Source: Discostella pseudostelligera (taxonomy: Eukaryota > Bacillariophyta > Thalassiosirophyceae > Thalassiosirales > Thalassiosiraceae). From it: a DNA stretch of 58,896 nucleotides. This document shows, one piece after another, positions 41,763 to 51,501 of this stretch (positions are counted from its first letter, which is position 1; the number at the start of each line of letters is the position of its first letter). The notes under the pieces are model-generated. The model made no database searches and was not told where the DNA came from. It worked only from the letters and a program-made list of their open reading frames with translations. The stretch spans positions 1 through 58,896 of the forward strand of contig JALLBK010000106.1 in assembly GCA_036940085.1 (NCBI GenBank), given 5' to 3'. A program made the position numbers and the translations under genes.

Positions 41763-41960
41763 TCAAATAGTACTACTATTGGATTCGTCGTCGCCGCCGC
41801 CGTTCCATCGTAGAAGCTTGAAGCCCGCTGTCCGCCGACGCTGCTGCCTGCTGCTAGCTGTCGATGGCTGGATGATGGTCGACGGTGATGAGCTTCGCTG
41901 ACGACACAAAAGAACAGGGAGGATTGTGCAGTCTGCTGGATTTTGAGGTGAGGTCGTCAT
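41763..41960 (-). CDS. Upstream ORF in the SPO11 leader
   Basis: A 65-codon ATG-started frame ends 42 bases before the SPO11 ATG, on the same strand. It begins only ~35 bases after the nearest CCCGCC element, so it probably lies in the 5' leader. The peptide is Ser/Arg/Gln-rich with no domain. It may dampen SPO11 translation or be chance. Confidence 0.25.
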   Translation of the reverse strand: MTTSPQNPADCTILPVLLCRQRSSSPSTIIQPSTASSRQQRRRTAGFKLLRWNGGGDDESNSSTI

Positions 41961-41992
41961 ATTTTCACGAAGCTTGGACGTTCACTATCGTC

Positions 41993-42028
41993 TCCCGCCA
42001 GAACTCTCCCGCCGAAACTTGACCCGCC
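41993..42028. promoter_or_regulatory. CCCGCC cluster upstream of SPO11
   Basis: TCCCGCCA (41993-42000), TCCCGCCGAAA (about 42008-42018) and CCCGCC (about 42023-42028) stand in one orientation 270-310 bases before the SPO11 ATG. The rest of the 574-base gap to 42294 shows no gene. Confidence 0.45.
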
Positions 42029-42294
42029 GACTCCATCCTCAATCAAACAAAGGACATAAATCCAACCAGACGCCAGCCATGACCTCTACTTGAACCTCCA
42101 CCTCCACCACCATTACGACCTTTTGAATAAACTCTCTCTCATGATGACAATGCAACTGCAAACATTTGCTAATTCAAACACCATCATCATTTGAGCATTA
42201 CATAGTATCAAACGTTGTTGTCAGATGCATCAAACTCAAAACGTTGGTCGTCAAGTACTAACTTGCACTCACTTTAATTACGTCCTTCTCGTTA

Positions 42295-43832
42295 CTATTC
42301 ATCGTCACTGCTCTCCTCAGATACAGATTCATCACTAAACATCACGTCCTCTGTCTTCTCTACACAATTCTTTCTCTTAGATTGTGATTCAGAAACGCCA
42401 TTCTTCGCAATGAAAGGACTGAGTCGAGAGAGAGCAATCAAAACTGCTTCTTCGGTACGAATCGTCCTGCTGCCCTGGTAAGGACAAATGTTAACCCAAA
42501 TATCGAACAAGTTCTTGCTATTCTCGCCAGAGAGTTTCATAGACTCGTCGGCATCAACACTCTCCTCTATGCCTGCTACGCCTCCAAATACAATGAGCAA
42601 ATGATTGAAGTGTCCATCGTCATCACTACTTCCACCCGGCTTCGTTTTTTTGTTGGATACCTTTTTCTTCTTCAAGCAAAACTGCGGATTGTCGATAGAA
42701 ATATCACCGCGCTCACTTGTACCAACCTTTAAATCATACCCACCTACATACGGGCACTCCTCAAAGATAGCATTGATTGATGATGCCAATCGAGTGGTAT
42801 AACCCCAATATTGTCCGTCCTCGTCGCGGGGTGTGGTAGGACTTACAACCTTGCCTTTGATAAAGCCCTTGTTCGATTGGGTTTTGTGTCTGGATTCGTA
42901 TGCGCGGGGATCTAGCTGCACGGTGCATCGTATTCCTGGTGTGAGAACACGGTCAATCCTGAGTAGAATTCAGCATTAAACCAAAGCAAACCGAGTCAAT
43001 GGTAAGTTCACTGTGAAAATCTAGTCAAATCCAAATCATAGTATTAGAATGAAACTTACTGAACCAATCGATTCGGCACTCCACAATCCACAAACGATCC
43101 CCCATCGCTCACTTCATCATCCACAACGACGCCCTCCCTGAAACTTGCTACATCACCCCTTCGCAAATGGTGTGGTGCATCCAACGGAGGCAACAGTCCA
43201 GCGAATTGTAAATCTGGATGCATAGGGAAGAACTTCCGACGTAGATACTGAGGACATTCACAGTATTGTAGAATTCGTGCAAGGAAGGCATGTGGATCCG
43301 TGGATGGTTGCATGTAAGGTGGTGACTTCTCCTCTTTTTCATTGTTGTTTGGTTTTTCATCATCCTGATGAGTATCCTCTGACTTCCGCTTTTCAGATTC
43401 TTCGTCTTTCTTTTCCTTAATGCGTGGTCCACGTCTATAGTTCGACAACGTCGTCAGCTGACCGCCCAACCCATCATCAAACACTACAATTTCGTCGATG
43501 CGGAACACCGCTGCAGCACGAGCAATTTGGCCCGCCAGCTGTGTCTGCAGCTCACGAGTTTGGGCGTTGGAAACGACACTGCCTGGTACGGCAATAGATA
43601 CTGTGGGGTGGCACGGGGAAGAGGCCCCACGGTGCAGTTTGAGTTTTGGTGGTTGGGACATGACCCGACCGAATCGATGATGATGGTTGTGCTGGTGGTG
43701 ATCATTATTTACGTTCTTGGAGTTGTGCCGCTGGGGTTGACGGTTAGATGGCCTGTTCATATTGCCGCCACCGCCGCCGCGGCCACCACCACCGACGTTG
43801 CGATCGTTGCGTTTTCTTTTAGAGGTATTCAT
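42295..43832 (-). CDS. SPOUT1/C9orf114-type RNA methyltransferase
   Basis: Exons 43832-43060 and 42958-42295 join in phase across a 101-base intron (CA|GTAAGT...CTCAG|G), giving QIDRVLTPGIRC and 478 aa. The N-terminus is basic, with Gly and His runs. The SPOUT fold starts at about 75 (VSIAVPGSVVSNAQTRELQ, GQIARAAAVFRIDEIVVFDD). An acidic/Lys-rich insertion follows, then LQYCECPQYLRRKFFPMHPDLQFAG, and in exon 2 YWGYTTRLASSINAIF, YDLKVGTSERG and the knot CPYQGSRTIRTEEA. Human SPOUT1 (CENP-32) belongs to this DUF171 family, which methylates RNA and affects spindle centrosomes. Probably nuclear or nucleolar. Inserts make it longer than the human protein (~376 aa). Confidence 0.85.
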
Positions 43833-44196
43833 CGTCTATTGATGATGTTCGTAATGGTCGTCAATGCCATGGTCATGGTTTGTGGTGGTGTTGCTTGGTG
43901 ATGGGGTTGGTGTTGTTGGTGGAGGTGGAGGATGGAGTGGAGGAGATGCAAGCGATATCTTTTGTCTGTCTGGCGTCAGGAATATTGGGGACTGACGGAC
44001 GGACGGAGCCTAAAATTCCTCCACGTGGAATTTCGCCTCCAGAGATTAGAGACCAACCCAATCGAACAACACTTCGATTACTGAGTAATACAACCTCTAG
44101 CTGAGCGTTGAGCCTTCGGTGTAGGAGAAAAATAAATATCAGCTGACGTTCGGTTACGCACAAATAATATCGTGATCGATTATTAGTGAAAATGTG
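43833..44196. other. Intergenic with one G-box palindrome
   Basis: This 364-base gap lies between the start of the SPOUT1-like gene and the end of the geranylgeranyl transferase gene. It contains TCCACGTGGA at about 44020-44029, a ten-base palindrome with a CACGTG core. No gene is supported. Confidence 0.35.
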
Positions 44197-45510
44197 TTAC
44201 TTTGATCCATCCAAGATGCAATGAATCCTTAGTCGATCCTGCACAACGCCATTCAGATTGCGAATAACTTGTGCACGAAGGCCTAACTTCTCAACAACAT
44301 CTGTCGGTAATGCAAATATAGGATCTATCTCACGGTATGTCCTTCCTTCTTTGCTACCAAACTTTCCCAAATGGCCAATCAAACTCAATCCGCACAGACC
44401 AAAGAAAGTGTGGTATACATCTGGCATGTCATATGGTCTATCAGCAATCCCTCCATCATCGTCGTCTTGACAATTTAGTATAAATTTTCCAAGCTTGGAA
44501 GTATCTATCCAACTCACACGCCCCATTATAGATAAAGCCGAGAGTATCCACCAACTGTAGCACACATCGGCTTGTTTCTCCGGACGTCCATTTAGCCCTC
44601 CACTATCGCACTGTCGCTCTGCTAACCACCATGCAAGAAGATCGGCGCCGCCATTATTAACATTATTTGAGTGATAATTACAAGAAGAAGCTTCTCCATT
44701 TAGCAAATGAAGTGAGTGCGCAATGGAGAGTGCTCCAATGCAACAGAATACTTGACCGGCGTGTGACTCCGCGCCGGGTACACTGCCAAATCCACCATCG
44801 AAATTGCGACAGGATAGGATGTAACGCACTGCCTTATCAATATCGATAGCAGCGACCTCTCCTCGAAAATTTTGTTGCTTGTCGCTTGACCAGGTAGGGA
44901 GCGGCAATCGACCCAATATGGCCAAACATGAGAATGCACAATACGTAAATCGAGTGTCAATCTCGCCCCATTCATCTCCACTAAAACTGCCATCCTCATT
45001 TTGCAGTCCACTTACAAAATTTACTATAGATTCTTTTTTTAATCGTTCATCGTCTAATGCGTTTGCCATGGCCAGTATTTGCAATGCCGACAGTGTGTAG
45101 AGCAAATGTCCATCGTGCGGGATGGGATCGTCAGTCGACGTCGACGGATCTACACCTTCACTGCCCAAACCAGTACAATTCCCTCCAAACCCCCCCGTTC
45201 GCTCATCATAACATGCAAATACCCAATCAACAATTGCTTGTCGTTTGCCACCAATGGAGGATGTCAATCCCATCAATGTATCCACCTCCTCGGCGTTTCT
45301 TAGTAAGGACAAAGCCGCTAATGTCCAGTACACGCCGCTCATTCGCAGGTGCTCGGTGACTGCGCCCTCGTAGGAGGTGAGGGAATCGAGTTTAGCGCCA
45401 AGATTGATGATGTAGTTTGTGTGAAGCGCATCGTGGAATGGACCGATGGTGGCCATGGTAGGAGTAGGAGTAGTAGTAGCGTCGGAGGTGCCGGCGGCGG
45501 CCATGGTCAT
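44197..45510 (-). CDS. Rab geranylgeranyl transferase (type II) beta subunit
   Basis: Single-exon ORF of 437 aa; M1 or M19 could be the start. The alpha-toroid of prenyltransferase beta subunits is clear from repeated Gly/Phe motifs: ERTGGFGGN, NEDGSFSGD, NFDGGFGSVPGAESHAGQVFC and CDSGGLNGRPEKQADVCYSWW (zinc ligands Asp and Cys), then DVYHTFFGLCGLSL (zinc His). The lack of a C-terminal extension and the SHAGQ pattern fit RabGGTase rather than farnesyltransferase. It adds geranylgeranyl groups to C-terminal Cys of Rab proteins together with the alpha subunit and REP, which anchors Rabs for vesicle traffic. It shares a short divergent promoter with the YchF gene. Confidence 0.9.
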   Translation of the reverse strand: MTMAAAGTSDATTTPTPTMATIGPFHDALHTNYIINLGAKLDSLTSYEGAVTEHLRMSGVYWTLAALSLLRNAEEVDTLMGLTSSIGGKRQAIVDWVFACYDERTGGFGGNCTGLGSEGVDPSTSTDDPIPHDGHLLYTLSALQILAMANALDDERLKKESIVNFVSGLQNEDGSFSGDEWGEIDTRFTYCAFSCLAILGRLPLPTWSSDKQQNFRGEVAAIDIDKAVRYILSCRNFDGGFGSVPGAESHAGQVFCCIGALSIAHSLHLLNGEASSCNYHSNNVNNGGADLLAWWLAERQCDSGGLNGRPEKQADVCYSWWILSALSIMGRVSWIDTSKLGKFILNCQDDDDGGIADRPYDMPDVYHTFFGLCGLSLIGHLGKFGSKEGRTYREIDPIFALPTDVVEKLGLRAQVIRNLNGVVQDRLRIHCILDGSK

Positions 45511-45564
45511 GGTCGTCTGTGGTCGGTGGCGGTGGTTTTGTTTTGTGTGCGCGAGGATGCAACA

Positions 45565-45593
45565 TTGGCGGGAGTCAAAGAGATTTGGCGGGA
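45565..45593 (+). promoter_or_regulatory. Two direct TTGGCGGGA elements in divergent promoter
   Basis: ATTGGCGGGAG (about 45564-45574) and TTTGGCGGGAG (about 45584-45594) are spaced about 20 bases apart in the 164-base gap between the RabGGTase beta and YchF genes. The spacing is close to that of the pair at 33985-34013. Confidence 0.5.
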
Positions 45594-45674
45594 GATAAAA
45601 AGATAAAGATGCATCAAGCCAGTCGACGAATTATTATTTGACACTCTCGTAAGGGAGCATGTCCGTCTACGATC

Positions 45675-47024
45675 ATGATTGCGTTTCTAACAATAATATG
45701 CATGGCGGCTTCCATTCCAAAATCCGACGGAATATCCTTGTCGGCATTCACACCAGCCACATCAACATCATTCACATTCGGTCTCTACCAGCAGCACAAT
45801 CTCATGAAGATACTCCGTCCAACGACAACGACGACCAACGCCAGAGTATTGTCAATGAAAATCAAGGTTGGATTAATTGGACTACCCAATGTGGGAAAAT
45901 CCTCACTTTTCAACGCTGTTGCACAAAAGTCGATAGCTGAGGCTAGGAATTTTCCATTCTGTACCATTGAACCCAACATTGCACCCATTCCCATCCCCGA
46001 GGAGGACGATGATACCAATTTTACTACATTAAAGAAATTGGCAACATTGGCCAAGAGTACAAATGCTCTACCTGCAAATATATTCTTAGTAGATGTGGCA
46101 GGTCTAGTCAAGGGTGCCTCAAAAGGGGAAGGGCTGGGGAATAAATTCCTCGCCACGGTTCGCGAGTGTGATCTGATTGTACATGTCGTTCGGAGCTACA
46201 TCGATGACGATGTAATTCACGTTAGTGACAAGATTGATCCAGTGGCTGATGCGGATATCGTTAATCTAGAATTGATATTGGCGGATTTGTCACGGGTACA
46301 ACGAAGGTTGGACAATAGTGCATGTGATGGAATGGAGAGACATGTTTTATTACTCGTCGAGAAGGCATTAGAAAATGGACTACCGGCAAGATCATTAAAC
46401 CTTTCTATTGAGGAGGTGAATGCAGTTAAATCTATGGGATTGCTTTCTTTGAAGCCCATGATATATGCATTCAATGTTGATGAGGTTAATTTTGCATTGA
46501 ATTGGAGCGAATCAATGTATTTGGCTGGAGAACACATGAAACAATTACAATATTGCGACATGGATACGGATTCATACATGGTAGTAAGTGCCAAGCTTGA
46601 ATCGGACATTGGTGCACTGAGCTCAGAGCAGCGTTGTGAGTATTTAGAATCCATCGGAGCTGAGTTTCGAGATCCTGCTACTGAGAGTCGACTGTGGAGC
46701 TATCACAATGTACCATTACGAGTCAAGGAGGTACTACATCTTGGACTTGTGTACACTGGACCAGGCGTCCCCCCCGAGCGATCTCGAACTACTAAAGCAC
46801 ATGTTTTGTCATCCTTCTCAAATAGTAGTATGACCGCATTTGATCTCGCGGGCAAATTGCATGGAGATATACAAAAGGGTTTCATCCGCGCGGAAGTGAT
46901 TCAATCTCAAGACTTAATAGGTTATGAAAATTACAGTGCAGCGAAAGTAGATGGAAGGATAAGAACTGAGGGTAAAGAATATGTACTGACTAATGGTGAT
47001 GTCGTACTAATCAAATGGAGGTAA
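45675..47024 (+). CDS. YchF/Ola1-type P-loop ATPase, plastid-targeted
   Basis: Single-exon ORF of 449 aa. The N-terminus is a signal peptide followed by LSAFTP, the plastid-type site; the bacterial-length protein begins near residue 61 (MKIKVGLIGLPNVGKSS). G motifs: GLPNVGKSS, DVAGLVKGASKGEGLGN (switch II) and NVDE. NVDE replaces the NKxD of GTPases, as in YchF/Ola1, which prefer ATP. A helical insert and a C-terminal TGS domain (FIRAEVIQSQDL to DVVLIKWR) complete the family layout. YchF binds ribosomes and affects translation and redox stress. The bacterial-like length plus plastid presequence suggest a role at plastid ribosomes, separate from cytosolic Ola1. Confidence 0.87.
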   Translation: MIAFLTIICMAASIPKSDGISLSAFTPATSTSFTFGLYQQHNLMKILRPTTTTTNARVLSMKIKVGLIGLPNVGKSSLFNAVAQKSIAEARNFPFCTIEPNIAPIPIPEEDDDTNFTTLKKLATLAKSTNALPANIFLVDVAGLVKGASKGEGLGNKFLATVRECDLIVHVVRSYIDDDVIHVSDKIDPVADADIVNLELILADLSRVQRRLDNSACDGMERHVLLLVEKALENGLPARSLNLSIEEVNAVKSMGLLSLKPMIYAFNVDEVNFALNWSESMYLAGEHMKQLQYCDMDTDSYMVVSAKLESDIGALSSEQRCEYLESIGAEFRDPATESRLWSYHNVPLRVKEVLHLGLVYTGPGVPPERSRTTKAHVLSSFSNSSMTAFDLAGKLHGDIQKGFIRAEVIQSQDLIGYENYSAAKVDGRIRTEGKEYVLTNGDVVLIKWR

Positions 47025-47218
47025 CTCAATTTATCTCTCCATAATCTATTAGCCAATTCGCATTATTTATCTTGGAATTTCTCGTCACTTCAAACATTCG
47101 CGATTTGCAGCGTGCATAATAAAGACAGGCAATCTTTTGGTGACTTGACACTGGGTACGGCGCACATGGTAATTTCACTTCCCATTTACATATCATGATT
47201 CCGGCAAAAAGAAAGCAT

Positions 47219-48721
47219 TTAGAAATTCGGTGCCTCATCGTCATCATTGACAGCCAAATCTACAAGGTTCGACTTCGACAGCTTCCTAACCAATGACTTC
47301 ACCTCTGGGTCGAATTTCTCCAAATCCCTCTCTTTCTCTCCGGTGATAAGCTCTTTCCACGCATGGTTACACTCCTTGATAATTTCAAGAGCATAATGTT
47401 TGTCCATAAACTTTTCATCCAGCCCAAATACATTCGGTGGTTTGCCATCTGGGATTTTATAGGTGCGGAACCATTCGCGAATGGCGGACAGAGTCCCTGG
47501 GAGAAGCTTTTCTACGTCATCGATGTCATTGAGGAATGGGCTCCATTTATCCTCGGCATCGATCGCGACGACTTTCCAGTCCGCTTCGCCTTCGTCAATC
47601 ATGCAGAGAATCCCAAGTACTTTGACGGGACGGATTTCCTACGAGATAATAGTCCAATATACCATGGTGGGAAGAGGTGAGTAATGAAGATTGAAGGCAT
47701 CGAGGTCAAGGTGTAATACAAACCGATAAACTCACGCCAGTTTTGACGATCCTGGCGCCAATTTCACACACGTCCACCGGATCGTTATCGCCTCTACATC
47801 CCTCTGCATCGGGGTGGACAAATGTAGGATCTTCCCAAGTACGCTAAAAACCAGACAAACGTGTGAGAACGAAGTTATCCTTCAGGAATATGAAATTGGA
47901 AATGTTACGCTCTTACCGGGAGACATCCGTAATTGAAGAAGATATCACCTTTCTTGAACTATAATGAACAAAACATCATTGCTTGTTATGTATCGTGGAA
48001 TATTGGAAATACAACAAAAACTTCTCAATGCAAAACTAACCTCGCGTAGGACACCCTTCTTCTCATCCTGTTTGATAAAGTTACCCACTTCATCGGTTGC
48101 AATCTCGAACTTTTTCCTGCGCAAGAAATGTCAAGTATTCCAAGATGTTGAGATATATTTCCCTGGCGACGCGCCAACAAGAAAATGGAAGAGTCCAATC
48201 CATAGATGTAATGCTCACCTTGAAAACTTGGGAATCTCGCAAACAAAATTGAGGTACGGAGTGGGTCTATCAGTAGCAGGATCCACATGGACCAGAGTAA
48301 CGTCGTGCCACAGAGAAATTGTCTTCGACCCGCTCTTCTCGGCGGCCTTGATGCGATATTCCGTAGTGTTCTCCTCACCGTGCGATTGGAGTTCCAAGTT
48401 GGACGAGGACCCATGGGATAGGCCCGATGACGAGCGGAGAGGTTTGCCGAGAGGCACTTCTGTTTCTATTCCAAACACCATGTTCGATAGGGTGATCTTT
48501 TCTTCGATAATTGCGAAGGAACTCGGCAAAATAATGCCCCGCCCCTCTGGCTGAAGCAATGAGATAAGATGGGAGATGGGGCGCTTGCTTGCTTCTCGAC
48601 TTCGACCACGACGTCCGCCGACGAAGATTCGATCGGCGGTAGCAGGTGGAAATGGTGGAGATGAAAGGTGTTGTGTGGGGAGCGAGGAACACGTACGCGT
48701 GCCACCTCGTGGTGCCACCAT
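47219..48721 (-). CDS. Soluble inorganic pyrophosphatase (family I)
   Basis: Five exons, 48721-48219, 48116-48041, 47958-47917, 47843-47736 and 47638-47219, all join in phase with GT-AG introns, giving 382 aa. Eukaryotic PPase motifs in order: [58 protein letters not shown] and the active-site [12 protein letters not shown], then [15 protein letters not shown]. The first ~80 residues are Arg/Ser-rich and could target mitochondria. A second possible start (Met ~81, [12 protein letters not shown]) would give a cytosolic form. It hydrolyses pyrophosphate from biosynthesis, pulling those reactions forward. The exon structure is the most fragmented in the window. Confidence 0.9.
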
Positions 48722-49098
48722 GCACCGTCCCTCCGTCAGCCGTCGTCAGCTTGCTTACGTAAGCATCGCCGAAATTCACTTGGATCTTGGCGAGTGTTGG
48801 CGAACATCCAATTCCGACGTTACCTCTAAAGAACCGAACCAGCTGTCAGTGATGTCTGAACGAAGGACAGACACCTACGTAGGAGTTCTTACGCGTCACT
48901 GATCGAAAAGGCAAAGGATTCGATGACATCCCGATCTCCGATTTGCCCGACATCAAAGCATTCATTTTCATCGGCCACCGTCGATCGATCATTCATTCAT
49001 TGGCCCCAAAACAACAAGTTAGGAAAGGGTTGGCCAACAACATCATCTCTTCTATCCATTACGACGAATAAGATCTCTCTATCCGATCCTTACTCATC
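48722..49098. other. Divergent spacer, no supported gene
   Basis: This 377-base promoter gap lies between the pyrophosphatase and PEP carboxykinase genes. It lacks the CCCGCC element found in most other divergent gaps here. Short open frames inside have no recognisable features. Confidence 0.35.
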
Positions 49099-51281
49099 AT
49101 GCTAGCCTCATCGAGCCGCGTCTTGTTACGGACCGCTACCGGAATCGGTAGCAGAACCGCCCTCAATGCATTAGTTGCCAGGAGTGCTGTCGGTCCTTCA
49201 TCTTCGTCTGCGTTGTTGGGAGGATCGTCCTCTACCAAGGTGAGATCGGCAACAACAAGTATTTCATTGATATGTTATGTAACCTATCGTCTACCGTGCT
49301 AAATTCATTTGACATGCTAACCATATTCATAATATCTTGATTTTGGTACACTCTTCAAACAATCAATCCCAGGCATGGTACCCTACAAGCCACCTTCAGT
49401 GCAACCAACAAGTTGCCTACAAATCTGCCTCGGCCAGCAATGATCCCATTCGTGGTGGGTACAATTCATCGGCGACCATCACTGGCTCTGACGCTTGCGC
49501 CAAAGCTGGAATTGCAGGCCTCGGCATCACCGGCCCCAAGACCATCTACAAAAATCAAACATTCGAAGAGCTTTTTCAGCACGAGGTGGCAAACAACGAG
49601 GGGAAGGTAGCCAACGCTGAGTATGGCGATACATTTACAGTCGATACTGGAAAGTTCACGGGACGATCTCCCAAGGACAAGTGGATTGTCAAGAATATTG
49701 GGAGTGAGAGCGATGCCAACATCGATTGGGGCAAGGTCAATCAACCTACTTCACCCGAGGTCTTTGATGAGCTTTACGAAAAGGCTATCAAATACTTCAA
49801 TACCAAGGTAAGTTTACTTCAGTCTCTTTGTTCTTGTTCCACGAATCTTGGTGGTCTCATGATGCGTACATCGTATGCTTTGAATCGGTAGGACAAAGCC
49901 TATGTGTTTGATGGGTTTTGCGGTGCGAATCCAAAGTCACAGCGTAAAATCCGATTCGTCCATGAAATGGCGTGGCAGCAGCATTTCGTTACGAACATGT
50001 TCATTCGGGCTAATGATGCATCTGATCTCGAGGGCTTTGAACCAGACTTTACCGTGATCAATGCCTGCTCGCAAGTGGATGAGGACTGGAAGAAGCATGG
50101 TTTGAATTCCGAGGTTGCAGTTGTTTTCAACGTTGAGAAGAAGTGTGCTGTCATCTTTGGGACTTGGTACGGAGGAGAGAACAAGAAGGGAATCTTCTCT
50201 TTGATGAACTACTGGCTTCCCATGGAAAATCCACCTCAGTTCCCTATGCACTGCTCAGCAAATGTCGGAAAGGATGGTGACTCTGCACTCTTCTTCGGTC
50301 TATCTGGGACGGGCAAGACCACATTGTCTGCTGATCCTCATCGCGCACTTATTGGAGACGACGAGCACGGTTGGGATGAGGATGGTATCTTCAACTTTGA
50401 GGGCGGTTGCTACGCAAAGACAATTAACCTCAGCGAGAAGACAGAGCCGGATATATATCGCGCCATTCATAAGGATGCCATGCTGGAAAATGTTGCGTTG
50501 AAGGAGCAAGGGGGCAAGCTTATTCCAGACTATTTCGACACATCGAAGACTGAAAACGGACGTGTATCCTACCCGATCTTTCACATTGACAACTATGTGA
50601 GTTCTTCTTTGCACTTCGCTTTGTCTGATCGATTTGCGTCAATTGGTTAATTGTTACCTCTGCGGTTGTTTTGTCGTTGTGCAGCACGAACCCCAGATGG
50701 CAGGTCACCCCAAAAATATCATCTTCTTAAGCTGCGATGCATTCGGCGTCTTGCCTCCGATTGCCAAGCTCACTCCTGAGCAAGCTATGTACCACTTCAT
50801 CTCTGGCTATACCGCCAAGGTAGCTGGAACTGAACGTGGAATCACTGAGCCGACTGCCACATTCAGTGCATGCTTTGGAGCTGCATTCCTCACTCTCCAT
50901 CCAACACGATATGCGGAGCTGCTAAAAGACAAGCTCGAAAAGCACAATGCGCAAGCTTGGCTTGTGAACAGCGGTTGGTCTGGGGGACCATACGGGGTAG
51001 GTAAACGCATGTCCATTAAGACGACAAGAGACTGCGTCAACGCCATTCTTCAAGGATCCCTTGCCGATGCTGATTGGGAAAAGGACCCCGTGTTTGGATG
51101 GGAACTTCCTGCCTCTATCCCTGGTGTGGATTCTACCGTTCTCCGCCCTAGGAATACGTGGTCCAATCCAGCGGAATACGATGAGGCCGAGAAGAAATTG
51201 GCCGCGATGTATGTTAAAAATTTCGAGAAGTATGCTGGAAAGGGTGACGTTGATTATACCAAATTTGGACCGAAAGCTTAG
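49099..51281 (+). CDS. pckA: Phosphoenolpyruvate carboxykinase (ATP), mitochondrial
   Basis: Four exons, 49099-49239, 49373-49807, 49892-50596 and 50685-51281, all join in phase 0, giving 625 aa. Exon 1 encodes a basic, Ser/Arg/Ala-rich presequence ([15 protein letters not shown]) without acids, a mitochondrial signal. Motifs: [16 protein letters not shown] kinase-1a [14 protein letters not shown], kinase-2 [18 protein letters not shown], and the C-terminal [16 protein letters not shown]. The enzyme converts oxaloacetate and ATP to PEP and CO2, used for gluconeogenesis. In diatoms it has been proposed as the decarboxylase of a C4-like carbon route. All introns in phase 0 and the strict ATP-type motifs make the model firm. 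Confidence 0.95.
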
Positions 51282-51501
51282 ATAGAGAAAGAGCGTAGTA
51301 GTGTTCGTTAACAGTCGATGATCGTGTCGGCATGTAGAAGTGGCATCGATGAAATAACTTCATAAAATAGGCGTTCCGGATTTTATTGATACTTCAATGG
51401 CTATTCTTTCAGCATACAATGATAGACTTGACTGCTGCCTACTGGTGATACGACACCGATGAAGTCGAGAGCCTCGCATTTCTCAATCCATACTTTACTC
51501 A

